NCBI RefSeq assembly: GCF_039555335.1
Contig: NC_092636.1
Span: 55,669,706 to 55,733,705 of the forward strand
Direction: 5' to 3'
DNA from: Amphiura filiformis
Lineage: Eukaryota; Echinodermata; Ophiuroidea; Amphilepidida; Amphiuridae
Length of the DNA: 64,000 nucleotides
The notes under the pieces were generated by a model, which saw only the letters and a program-made list of their open reading frames with translations, ran no database searches and was not told the DNA's origin. Numbering within the stretch: position 1 is the first letter of the stretch; each line of letters starts with the position of its first letter. The position numbers and the translations under genes are program-made. Shown in pieces: positions 24,614-34,807 of the stretch.

Positions 24614-25270
24614 TTAAGGGCTGGGGTATGAACGTTTGGACAGTATTTATTTTGGGACATTAGAGCACATCAGACATATCGAATTGCATTCTGAATACGA
24701 AGAATGTCATTCTGATATCAAATAATTTTGAATTTTGAAATTCGCAATTTAATACACATTTTATGGCAAATCATTAAATGATATTTAACAGTACTTGAAG
24801 TTAACTTTATAAATCTGATGATTTATACTTAAAGTGTATGTAGGTGGGATGAAAAGCCGACGATCAATTGAAAATTTTGACCTTTCGTATTGAAGATATG
24901 GATTTTCTTCCCAAAACACCAAAAAAAAATTAGGTCTTTTGGGAAAAAATCCATATCTTCAATATGAAAGGTCAAAATTTTCAATTGACCGTCGGCTTTT
25001 TCCTCCCTGCTACATACACTTTAAGAATATATCATTAGATTTATATAATTTACTTCGAGGACTGTTATATATCAAAAATTAGAAAAATATCAAATTTTTA
25101 TAATTTGTCATCAAATTTGTATTATATTGTGATTTTCAAAAAATAAAAATTATTTGATATCAGAAAGACATGCTTCGTATTCAGAATACAATTCGATAGG
25201 TCTGAGGTGCTCTCATGTGCCACAAAAAATACTATCGAAACGCAATAAACGCTCATTTTAGATCCCTTAA
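24614..25270. mobile_element. TTAA foldback family A, copy 2 (complete)
   Basis: Complete 657-bp copy, edges TTAAGGGCTGGGGTATGAAC and CATTTTAGATCCCTTAA. The halves pair through GTGTATGTAGGTGGGA and its counterpart near 25010, with a central palindrome of CCAAAA/TTTTGG words around 24917. It lacks the family B insertion and so serves as the empty site for 22470-23180. Confidence 0.88.
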
Positions 25271-25437
25271 GGTGTGCAGTAACCATAATGTTAAAGTGAG
25301 ATAGAAAGAATTTGGCTGGTGCTCTTCTACAAACGTATTGACCGCCCCTCGTATGTGATGTGCCTGTTGCTATGAACAGTATAATATGAATGATATAAGT
25401 TATTGATATCCATATATTGAGTGGTTATAGTGCAAGA

Positions 25438-25547
25438 AGGTCCTGTCTGTAATAGCTGCTATTTGGCTTATTTTTAGATACATACAATATAGAATGCAGA
25501 AATTGTTAAATGTATATAGGGCAGCTATTGCAGACAGGGTTTTCTTT
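25438..25547. repeat. Short inverted repeat, MITE-like
   Basis: GGTCCTGTCTGTAATAGCTGC near 25439 pairs with GGGCAGCTATTGCAGACAGG near 25519. The interior contains ATACAATATAGAATG, also present near the weaker pair at 19488-19775. No target duplication noticed. Confidence 0.5.
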
Positions 25548-25763
25548 GACATTGACAAGTGACTCGTAAAATATTATTTGTTTTGTTTTACACAACCCAC
25601 ATTGCTGAAGATTCAAAGTGTATTTAATGGGCTGAACTGGATATTTTTTCCTACACTATGCAGTAATCTTACCCAATTTGGTTGTAAATCTCACCTTCTG
25701 GCTATTGCATTATCATTATTATGATATAGTCAACAATAAAGGAACACAGTGGCACTTCTTATG

Positions 25764-26109
25764 TACCATATTTCGTCAAATAGTCGCGCCCTCAAATAAA
25801 TGCCCCCCACCACTTTTTTTCAACCAAGATGTTTCAAAAATGCCTATATTTCCATGCTTTTTTGTGTAGTAAGCTTACCAAGTTGCCCACATGGTCGATA
25901 ATAAGCGCCAATAATTGGCGAAAATCTGGATTGAAACCCGAAGTGAACCAGAAGTCAGTGTTTCTAGTTCATAGTTCGTCATTTTAGCGTGAGTTTTAAG
26001 TTTACCTAATGATTTTAACAGGAATTATTGTTCTAAAATTGACCTTGAATAAACGCCCCCCTTGGGAAAATGTAACGCCCCGGGGGCGTTTATTTCACGA
26101 AATACGGTA
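25764..26109. mobile_element. TA-flanked MITE (mariner-like ends)
   Basis: Ends TACCATATTTCGTCAAAT and ATTTCACGAAATACGGTA are inverted repeats with TA at each edge. Adjacent GCGCCC / GGGGCG and AAATAAATGCCCCC / GGGGGCGTTTATTT words extend the pairing. TA edges fit Tc1/mariner-type target choice. It lies 184 bp upstream of the TAF1 exon at 26293. Confidence 0.72.
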
Positions 26110-26292
26110 CTATTTGGTTGTCTGTCAAACACATTTGGAGATGAAAAAGATGTTAATTTCTTTAACAAGTAGGCTCTTTAAAAGCACCACATTTGACATG
26201 GTTTCAATGAATCATAAAAATGCTTGATATATGAATACAAAATGCAAAACATCAATACCTAACATTTTACATATGTTTCTTATATTTTTCAG

Positions 26293-26470
26293 TCTTGGCC
26301 ATTCCATAACCCAGTTAATCACAAACAAGTCAAGGATTACTACAATGTGATAGAGAAACCAATGGATCTGGAGACAATTAGAAGAAATGCACAGAAACAT
26401 GTATATCATAGAAGAGACCACTTTGTAGAACATGTCCAGCTCATTGCAGAAAATTGCAGGAAGTATAATG
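26293..26470 (+). CDS. TAF1: TAF1 exon: core of bromodomain 2
   Basis: 178 bp, entering in phase 0 and leaving in phase 1, between TTTTTCAG (ends 26292) and donor GTACGT (26471). It encodes [15 protein letters not shown], the PMDLETIR word and ends CRKYN plus the first base of a Gly codon. These are the WPF shelf, ZA loop, helix A and helix B of the second TAF1 bromodomain, and the asparagine of the YN pair is the residue that hydrogen-bonds acetyl-lysine in active bromodomains. All are present, so binding function is expected. The 59 codons continue directly from 21238-21357; the next exon starts 14.2 kb downstream. Confidence 0.96.
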
Positions 26471-27062
26471 GTACGTATATGTGTCTTACTGTTGGAAGAT
26501 GTTTGGTACATTATTTTATGTTGTGTAGTATGATATTTTATGGTGTTACATTAGGTTAGGTCTACTGTATGAACATTACAAATATGCCAAAAAAACAAAA
26601 GATTTGATTCAGGTTAACCAAACCAATTTCATACTTTATGGCTTTAAGAAAGTACAATGGATTGTCAATAATTGTGATGTCCCATGTCAAAACCAGACAC
26701 TTTTGAGCAGGTTATCAATTTTGAGGTTTTTTTCGCCTGAAGCCTGGGTGATATTACATTCAGTCAAGACCTTGCCCTTTGAACCAAAATTGGCTACTTT
26801 GAAACGAAGTAGGCAAATGCATTTGCTTCGTCCTCATTAAAATGATTTTACAGGATAATGCATAGTATCTAATGGATCTGCAGGCTACTAAAATACTAAC
26901 CTCACTCCCAATGACAACATTCATAAACTATATTCAGTAGTGTTTGACTTTACCCAGGGAATGATGAATCATGAAATGATGCGGTATTGGCGGGGATTTT
27001 AAAGTGCATTCCATCACCTGTGTTATATGTAGACAATAGAATGATGAAAGTTTACAACACTA
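26471..27062. repeat. Start of intron 2 with a fragment related to 27181-27826
   Basis: Around 26680-26727 the sequence CATGTCAAAACCAGACACTT and GGTTATCAATTTTGAGG match words in the arms of the foldback at 27181-27826, so an old related fragment lies here. No other feature supported. Confidence 0.45.
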
Positions 27063-27182
27063 ATAGGTTAATAAATGCGTATCACTTGCTGGGAGTGAAA
27101 TTGTACAAAATAATGCACACATACTGAGATGTTGATGCGTCTAATGCTCGAGCAACAAGTGATGCGCATTTATTAACCTATT
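27063..27182. repeat. Hairpin repeat (~120 bp)
   Basis: AATAGGTTAATAAATGCG at the left pairs with CGCATTTATTAACCTATT at the right, with TATCACTTGCT / AGCAACAAGTGAT extending inward. It abuts the next foldback at 27181. Confidence 0.7.
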
Positions 27183-27826
27183 TCATACACAAGAAAAAAA
27201 TCCAGGATTTTCGCTATTTTTATAACAAATTTGTCACTAAAAGTGATGGAAAATACAAGCAAATATAAATCCATCAACCCACAAGAAAAAAAATGAACGC
27301 ATCCGAAAGTACTGTCTGTGCATATGTGACGTGTCATGTCAAAAGTAGACACTTTTGGGCAAGATCGTAAATGGAGAAATAGCCAAAAATCTGCCCGGGG
27401 AGATTTTTTCACAATTTTGGTTTGTTGCGAATTTGTGATGTCATTAATGTTTAAAATATTGTCTGACAGTTTCAGACCGGAATATAACTGGCATCTTGTA
27501 TTTTTTGAGACATTTTTCTAGGTAATTCCCACTCTCAACATTGTCAATAATATTTTTAAAGGCCAATATCTCAATTTCCAATTTTATAATACCATAACTT
27601 ACGAACTCAATATCTTTGCTTAGGAATGTCCGATTTCATTGGGGAAAACAGCATTGTGGAGCAAAATATCTCTATATTTAAGATATGTAAAAACCTCAAA
27701 ATTGATAACCTGCCCAAAAGTGTCTCCTTTTGACATGACACGTCACATATATGCACAATCAATGCATGGTTTGGATTTTTCTAAAGCTTGCTCTGATTGG
27801 TTCTCGCTATTTAAGAGTGTATGAAA
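27181..27826. mobile_element. Foldback element (~646 bp)
   Basis: Ends TTTCATACAC and GTGTATGAAA are inverted. Strong inner pairing exists between 27305-27370 (GTGACGTGTCATGTCAAAAG) and 27700-27750 (CTTTTGACATGACACGTCAC), including the GACACTTTTGGGCA word. No transposase. The target duplication is unclear; related words occur at 26680-26727. Confidence 0.7.
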
Positions 27827-28216
27827 GTACAATATAACATGCTTTTTATGCGGCTTTAATCCACTCAATCAGGCAGTCACAACACCAGTTTGATGCGGCG
27901 GGGACCCAGTAATGGCTAAATAAGTTCTGACCACCACTTGGCTCATTGGATTCGTCAGCCCCGCAGCTGAATGATGATGATAAAGTTCCTAAAGACCCCA
28001 ATTTAACAAATGTCCATTATTATATACAACTGATTCATCACCTTAGTTATACTTCATTACAATTCATTAGTTACTGTCTAACAGGATTAATGGTATTGAG
28101 TTTTCACTGAAATGATTGAATATTTGTCTTGACTGTATATTATATGGTTTTCTTTGAGTATGTACAAGTTTGGCTGCAATATCCTGCATAGGCACACATG
28201 TTTGCCCTGCAATGTG
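27827..28216. other. TAF1 intron sequence, nothing recognised
   Basis: No exon, repeat end or RNA gene supported. Confidence 0.4.
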
Positions 28217-28398
28217 CTATTCTATTTGAAATCCATACACCCCCTATGGAAGACATGCCCTTAATCTTTCACACAGGGAGTGTGAATTTCAAATGGGGTT
28301 ACCTGAATGGGTGACTCCATTTATAGTCTTCACCCCCTGTGTGGGAGATTAAGGTCATGTCTTTCATAGAGGGTTATATGGATTTCAACTGGAATAGT
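28217..28398. mobile_element. Palindromic MITE, family M, copy 3
   Basis: Full copy: CTATTCTATTTGAAATCC at the left and GGATTTCAACTGGAATAG at the right. The halves pair through GAAGACATGCCCTTAATC and GATTAAGGTCATGTC, with the GGGTGACTCC centre shared with other copies. Confidence 0.88.
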
Positions 28399-28702
28399 CC
28401 AATGCAATTTCCATGCATTGAAATCTTATCCTTCCGGCCATACAAAGTAAATCCCATTGCTACGTCTGCATGCGTTGTAAGGCGTTATCTTATATCCTAT
28501 CGTTTTACTTCAAATTGTAACACTCAATATCAGCTGGCAGTGAAAATTGGCATTACTATTTGCATGGGACAAGTCTGGATGGAAAATTGTTTAAACACTC
28601 CAGTTTCCTTTGGGAAATAGAGTTGTGCAACCATGGTATTATACTACAGTAGCCTCGAACTTGGCCATGGATGGAAATTTGTATTAGCTGGTGAAGGGTA
28701 AT

Positions 28703-29022
28703 AATTGTGCTCTCAGATATGTGAACTTACTAGCTGAGTGACTGGTATGTAGCAAGAAGTGGGTAGAATCCCCACCTATCCTTAAAACCAACCAGCAAAC
28801 AAAATCCTGAAAATCCTTAGTCAGCTTTTTGCCAAAGTTTTTCAAATATTATCTCAAAGATGCTTAAAATTAAAAATTGTGCTCTCAGGCATGTTAACTT
28901 ACTAGCTGAGTGACTGATAGGTAGCAAGAAGTGGGCAGACTCTCCACCTATCCTTACATCAAGCAAACAAACTAACAAGCAACCAAAACCTTGAAAATCC
29001 TTATTCAACTTTTTTGCCAACT
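28703..29022. repeat. ~173-bp direct tandem duplication
   Basis: ATTGTGCTCTCAG begins at 28703 and again at 28876. Both units continue with TTACTAGCTGAGTGACTG, GTAGCAAGAAGTGGG and CACCTATCCTTA, then CCTGAAAATCCTTA / CTTGAAAATCCTTA. The copies are clearly diverged, so the duplication is not recent. Confidence 0.8.
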
Positions 29023-29166
29023 TAAATTGTTTTCTGAAAGTTTACAAGTTTCCCCTCCATTTTGGATCTAAAGATGACATGGTTTTATATGCCTTCCTCA
29101 AGGCAGTAAAATTAAATCAAATTTTATGAGTTTCTCAACAACTGTTCATTTCTGTCGTCTACACTT

Positions 29167-30512
29167 AGGCCATCTTAATTTAATAGTTTGAGTCTCAAAG
29201 CCCTTCCCAATGTAAAAAACCAATGCAGAATGTGTTTTTAGAGGTCTTTTAACTTTAATTTTTTTATCTGTGGGACAAGCTTTTTGACAAGAATAGACCA
29301 CCTTTTCATCTTTCAAGGAGGTATGACCAGGGATCGCGCTAACCTGCGTTTCTGCACATACAGCGCATATTTTTAAGTTTGAGCGCATCTATTAATTTTT
29401 GCATACCAGTTCAGGGGTTTTCATGCGCGCAGAAAAATGAAAACATGGGAAAGAAAAATAAAAGCTTCGATCTCCAATATTTACGGCCTGTCCAGAAATT
29501 ATGTAACATAAAATGCAATAACATAAATGTTGAAGTGAAGTCGCTGTAGCATTGTAACATAATTTAAAAATAAAAATAAAATATACACCGCCAGCGTAAT
29601 TTAACACAGATTGTGATATTGTCTAGAATCACTGATGAGTTTTATTGCAGTACTGAATGACGACACGTACGTGAGTTGGTAATTTCTAATTCTAGGGATC
29701 GGTAAGAAATGCTTCAAGGGTGGTGTGTAGAGATATGCCAGCGGTGAAATACGACTATGAGGCCGTAGAAGAAAAAAGTGACAAAAATTTGCCCTTGAAT
29801 TATGTTTTATAGTCAAAATACTCCAGTAATTCAATAAATATCATGATATTTGGCCTAAACTTGAACTCATTTGCAATGAAATGTCATTTTTTATTGAGTA
29901 AATCATGGCTTTTTCACTCGTCCATGTGACTTGCAATGCTGCTGAATTCTGCACTTTGACGAAGTTGAACTGCATTTTATGGAATTCGGCGAACTTTTAT
30001 GGCATAAAGCAACACTTTTATAGCAAGTACACTGCGTGGGAACTTTCTTTAAAAGCCAGATAGTTGGTTAATAGCGAGAATCACGGCGTGAAAGGGAGAT
30101 CGCGTTTTTGCCAGGCCTTAACTATCATAACCAAAATCACAAAATCTGATACTGATATATTGAAACGGGCATTCAATACTTGACTAGAGACCCCCTCATT
30201 TTAGGATTTGAGCGCATATTTTTAACACTTTCAGGGGGTTCAGGGGTTCTGAGAACCCCTGGTTTTAAAACCTAGTGCTACCCCTGGGTATGACTGTCAT
30301 CAATATGAAGATTGACGATTGGATAAGATTGACGATTTAGGCTATTTTGAAGTCTGACAATGTCAGATGTGAGATTTTTATGTGATGGATTTGGACAAAA
30401 TAAATAAAACAGCGGAAAAAACTGAAATCCAACAAGAATAATGTGCAAAAAGCGGGCAATTTTACTAATGTGCAAAGGGGCTTTGAGGCAAACTATTAAA
30501 TTAAGATGGCCT
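29167..30512. mobile_element. Foldback element interrupted by a hAT-like insertion
   Basis: AGGCCATCTTAATTTAATAG (left) pairs with CTATTAAATTAAGATGGCCT (right), continuing through TCTCAAAGCCC / GGGCTTTGAGG. The arms are now 29167-29327 and 30287-30512 because a 959-bp hAT-like element sits between them. No coding capacity. Confidence 0.75.
29328..30286. mobile_element. hAT-like non-autonomous element with 8-bp TSD
   Basis: Begins CAGGGATCGCGCTAACC and ends GTGCTACCCCTG, with exact 8-bp direct repeats GGTATGAC at 29320-29327 and 30287-30294. CAGGG termini and an 8-bp duplication indicate hAT-type transposition. The interior repeats GAGCGCAT words near both ends (29380-29390 and 30208-30217) and encodes nothing long. 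It is inserted inside the older foldback at 29167-30512. Confidence 0.85.
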
Positions 30513-30799
30513 TATCATCATAACTTTTAGAAATACAAAAAAAAAATGATGCTCAGAAGATAGCTGTCAGTGATGTCCTATATAGCTAGAGTAAATAGTC
30601 CAATTTGTAAAGCCTGCTTAGTAAGTCTGTTAGCAGACACTTAATGGAATTGACAGAATTAAAGGAGGAGTATGGTAAGAAAAAAATATTCAAGCCATTT
30701 CAAGGTCATACTTAAGCCAGCCATTATCCAAAGACCAAACAATAAATTGCAAGTATAGATTTCCAATAAATTGCACCAAAAATCAAGAATTATTATTTG
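30513..30799. other. TAF1 intron sequence, nothing recognised
   Basis: Between the interrupted foldback and a LINE tail; no structure seen. Confidence 0.35.
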
Positions 30800-30995
30800 A
30801 TATATGAAGCAGGTAACTTTACTTTTACTTATTGAAAGCGCTTGGAAGGTGGTGATGATGCCATATATTATGCTTTGTATTGTTTGTATTAGTTGATGTA
30901 TCTGGTTCATGTACCTGTATATATTTTCTTGTAAAGCGCTCCGTTCTTTGTGGGGCGCTCAATAAATACCTATTATGTTATGTTATGTTATGTTG
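30800..30995 (+). mobile_element. 3' tail of a CR1/L2-like LINE or SINE
   Basis: The stretch TTGTAAAGCGCTCCGTTC ... GGGGCGCTCAATAAATACC followed by four TTATG units is the common 3' terminus (GTAAAGCGC hairpin plus short tandem repeat) of CR1/L2-type elements and SINEs that borrow their tails. No ORF2 codons were recognised upstream. Confidence 0.65.
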
Positions 30996-32372
30996 ACATC
31001 ACTCAATATAGCTACTACTGATCCATAAGATCCTATTCATGGCAGATTATTCAAAGTCATAGTGTGACGTCAAAACCAAACACGCTATCTGTGTTTGGAA
31101 CCACAATCAAAATGATCGCCACACAAAGTCAATGGGTTGCTAACAGGTGTATGAACCAGTAACTAAGGTATGATGTATTCACTACGATGGCGAGAGAGTG
31201 TCCATGTAACCAAGTGGAACTGACTATACAAAAGTGTTTGTAAAATGCTTCGCACCCATCTACTTTATTGATTTGAGAAAGAGTCCTGTTATGCCATTGT
31301 CGTAACCAAGTTTCAGTTGGAGATGAATCAAAATATATTAGCTAACATTGGTAGAAATTTTGAATTTGGCTAAATCTTGTAGGAAGATTTCAAATTCATT
31401 GTTAGGTCTTTGGATACGGTTGTATTAAGTATGTTCTTAAAATGGCCTGAATATTTTTTCCTCACCCTACTCTTCCTCAGGGATCTAGAGGAAGGGATAA
31501 GCATCCTAGTCTGCTGCCCTCATTCGAAATATGTATCCTAGGTCTAGACAATAGGCGGATTAGCGGCCATTTTGTCTTCGACATGATTTTATTCATGTGT
31601 CCTTATACTTTAGTACACAAATATATAAGTTAACAGGTTTACAATATTAAAATTATATTTTGAATATGCAATATATTCTGTAGTAAATCGATCAAATGAC
31701 AGTGATTGTTCAGGAATTACATTTGTATATGCTTGATAAAATTAAACTGTCTGACCAGCTAGTATTCTCCTCCGCCGTCAGTGTGATTCCAGACACTCCA
31801 CGTACCGTGTTGCGAAGGTGGAGGAGACTAAAGCTGTATTGACGAACACACATGCGTTAAAAAATATGTAGCCTAGGTCGAACAATAGCGTGACGTAGTT
31901 TCCGGCATTGTTCCTATGCACTTTCACCCTCCTGTCTTCCTTTAAGAGCTGTTTTACCTAGAGAAAAGTTACAATTTTATTGTCAAATAGACTTACCCAT
32001 ACTACTATAATAAATTTCTGGAGCAATTACTTTGTTACAGAACAACTTCTCTATATTTCCTTTTAAAGGTGAATTGATTAGCTAAATCATTGCACTAATT
32101 GTATGATCTTGATAGTGATGGTCCCCATTAGATAGTACTCCATCTCATGAGTAGTATTGATACCACCTGTCAGATGGCTTACACTGTATCATGGCTTACC
32201 ATTGTGCTAATTGAATTCCATAGTAAGGGATTTGCACACCAGCTACATCTAAACTGAACTAATACAGATCAGTTGCTCTATTTCAATTACTCTAGTAGTA
32301 GTGTTGATATATAAGCACCTTGGAGCTAGATAGGATCCAACATGATATCTTATTTGTTTCCCACCTGTCCCT
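30996..32372. other. TAF1 intron sequence, nothing firm
   Basis: Contains a small hairpin near 31077-31100 (CCAAACACGCTATCTGTGTTTGG) and a direct repeat of ATATGTA(T/G)CCTAGGTC at about 31529 and 31864. No gene or element boundary supported. Confidence 0.35.
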
Positions 32373-32757
32373 ATTCACCGTAGAAGTGACATTATTAATA
32401 GGAATAACTACCATAGCAATAGATGAATACAATTTTGAATATAACATTACGCCCTGCACTACAACGTTCACGGGGTACCTATGCATTGAACATGCAGCTG
32501 AACCATAGATATCAAAGAACAGCTAGGGATAAAGACCTGGATCATAATTCTATAGAATATTCATATCATGCTGATCACTCGCACTTGTAAGATTAGTATC
32601 TTTGAAAAGAGTGGTATTGTATTCAATCTATGATTACAGACAGACACAGGTGATGAGTGCAACCTGCTTGTAGTGCAGGGCGATCTATTCAAAAATTGTA
32701 TTCATCTATTGCTATGGTAGTTAATCTGATTATTACGTCACTTCTGTGGCGAATAAC
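32373..32757. mobile_element. Foldback element (~385 bp)
   Basis: The left stem around 32380-32475 pairs with 32670-32757: AACTACCATAGCAATAGATG with CATCTATTGCTATGGTAGTT, and CGCCCTGCACTACAA with TTGTAGTGCAGGGCG, although these segments appear in rearranged order. Outer words ATTCACCGTAGAAGTGAC and GTCACTTCTGTGGCGAAT complete the pairing. No coding capacity. Confidence 0.65.
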
Positions 32758-32821
32758 CCACAATGTTCAATTCAATTGTGTATTTTTGCTGTCAATATTA
32801 TCACCTCCTCATTTGAATGTT

Positions 32822-32880
32822 AGGTTTGACGCATCACGTTGGCTTTGATGCATCACGTTGGCTTTGATGCATCACATTGA
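32822..32880. repeat. 19-bp tandem repeat, about three units
   Basis: Three consecutive copies of GCATCACGTTGGCTTTGAT-like units, the third ending in CATTGAAAC. Confidence 0.8.
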
Positions 32881-33004
32881 AACTTGTGCATGGATATTAC
32901 AGTACAGAGAGCTCACAATGGCACAGAGTGTGTGTGCTTTTATTGACTATAAAGCACCCCTCAGATCACAAGAAAAAGTGATCATGTTGCTGTAGTACAA
33001 TAGT

Positions 33005-33625
33005 TATATATATAAATGCGCTTTTATAAATCCGCATGTGACCACCTCCATGCTGCCATAACAGCTTGTACAGTTTGTCCACTCTGAAGTACAAAGTGAC
33101 AACGCGCGCGTACACAGCGCGTGAACAGTGCGCAATGCTGCGTATCTGCTGCAGGTATGTGTGCCTTCAAAGTCGGCACAATGTGTGCGTCCGCGTCGGT
33201 ACTTTGTACTTCAGACTAGACAGACTGTAGATAGTAAGTCTCGAAGTGACCTTCTACAAAGCAGGTGGTCTTCCTATACATTAGAATGGAAAGGTGGAAC
33301 AACATGAGACTACTGTGCAGCAAAATTGTCTATTTTCTTCAACTTTGTGATTATATTATATAAACGTTTGCGTCGTTGAATATTTTTTTCCGTCGTCAAA
33401 TACTTTCAAAAATATTTTTTGATTACTTAATACAAATTCAGAATCCCCCATATGTAATAATATTGCAATTCAATTGATATTTAAATTTGATGATATTTAT
33501 CTACAGAGTTCCTATCCTTTTCTGTATAGTGGTCAATGAATGAGGATTTGGTCACACTTGCTGGTCTTGGTATGTCGTGCCCATGAGCCATGTGCGTATT
33601 TATAAAAGCCCATTTATAAATATAA
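33005..33625. mobile_element. Compound foldback element
   Basis: Outer pairing: ATAAATGCGCTTTTATAAAT near 33015 with TATTTATAAAAGCCCATTTA near 33597, including CGCATGTG / CATGTGCG. Inner pairing: CTGAAGTACAAAGT near 33088 with ACTTTGTACTTCAG near 33201, surrounding a GC-rich core with GCGCGCG. Looks like a foldback nested within or next to another. Confidence 0.6.
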
Positions 33626-33909
33626 CCGAAGTACACTGGTTGACATAGCATAATAATCATATCACCTGTTAACAGCCAAAATACTCATCATTGGTCTAGT
33701 TTGTATCATATCATGAACTGGTAAATTTGATGACATATCATGTTTCTCAATGAACTATGGATTGTGAATAATGAAATGTAATACGATGGCACTGGATTAA
33801 ATTAAGTGCATGTTGTCAACATGAAAATTGCAAGTTCATTGGAGTGGCAACAAAATGAACATGATCCACAGCTCTGTGACTGCTACTTATATAATATTTC
33901 ATTATCATG

Positions 33910-34175
33910 ATCCATGGCTATATCGTCAGCCTGCTACCCTAATTGCCCAAGTCATTTTTTGTAATTTTGATAACAAAAAAACAAAATGTGGTTCAAGGAT
34001 GCATCAGTTACATAATCACCCTAATTATTTCCTTTCATTTGTCTCATTATCATAATGTTCTTGTGCAAAGATTGGTGAATAAATAGGTTTAAATGCATGC
34101 TTGAATTTGTACTTTGTTCTCAAAATTACAAAAAATTACTTTTAATATAGCAGGCTGACGATATGTGACTGCTTA
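33910..34175. repeat. Inverted repeat pair around an AT-rich spacer
   Basis: GGCTATATCGTCAGCCTGCTA (33915-33936) pairs with TAGCAGGCTGACGATATG (34148-34166). The arms are about 25 bp; the 210-bp spacer is AT-rich and non-coding. Confidence 0.6.
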
Positions 34176-34807
34176 TTTTATATTTCATTTAAAATCACAT
34201 TTTGTATTAAAAGTAAGACTATTCAGAAAAAAAAGTAATGTGATAAAATTGAGGACAAATTTAAATGTTTATTGGGATGTCACATAGTAAATATTACTGC
34301 AGTGATGAGCAGTTTTGCTTGTGTTGATGTTGCCGTAAACAGTACTGCAAGATTTAAGCCCAGGATCAGTTCTGAGGTGCTGTGAAGTCACAGACTCATT
34401 TGTGAATTCATGTACTCTTACAGCATTTTAGTTAGTTTAGTTTGCAAGGGAATTAATTTAATTGCTTAGATTGCTGTGGTTTAAACATTTACCATGTTTA
34501 CAACAACATAACATCTTGAAAAACAATGATCAAAATTATGCTGTAAGTTGTTAAGACAAGTTGGCTTTATTGCAGCCCTTTGCTGTGCTAAAATGCGCAC
34601 ATAGCATTTAAGTTGAATTTAAAGCAAAGAAGCATGTTAGATGTCTAAATATACTTGCATTAGTCCCAAATGCTTTATTTGCGACCTGAATTAACAAAAG
34701 TGAAAGAGTATTTGTAGATTTGGGGTGTGATTTCACAGATTGGTCTGTGTAATATTTGTGCCCAAGATAACCAGCCCCACACATGTGTCTCTGAACAAAC
34801 ACACCTG
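34176..34807. other. TAF1 intron sequence, nothing recognised
   Basis: No element edges or exons seen. Confidence 0.35.
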
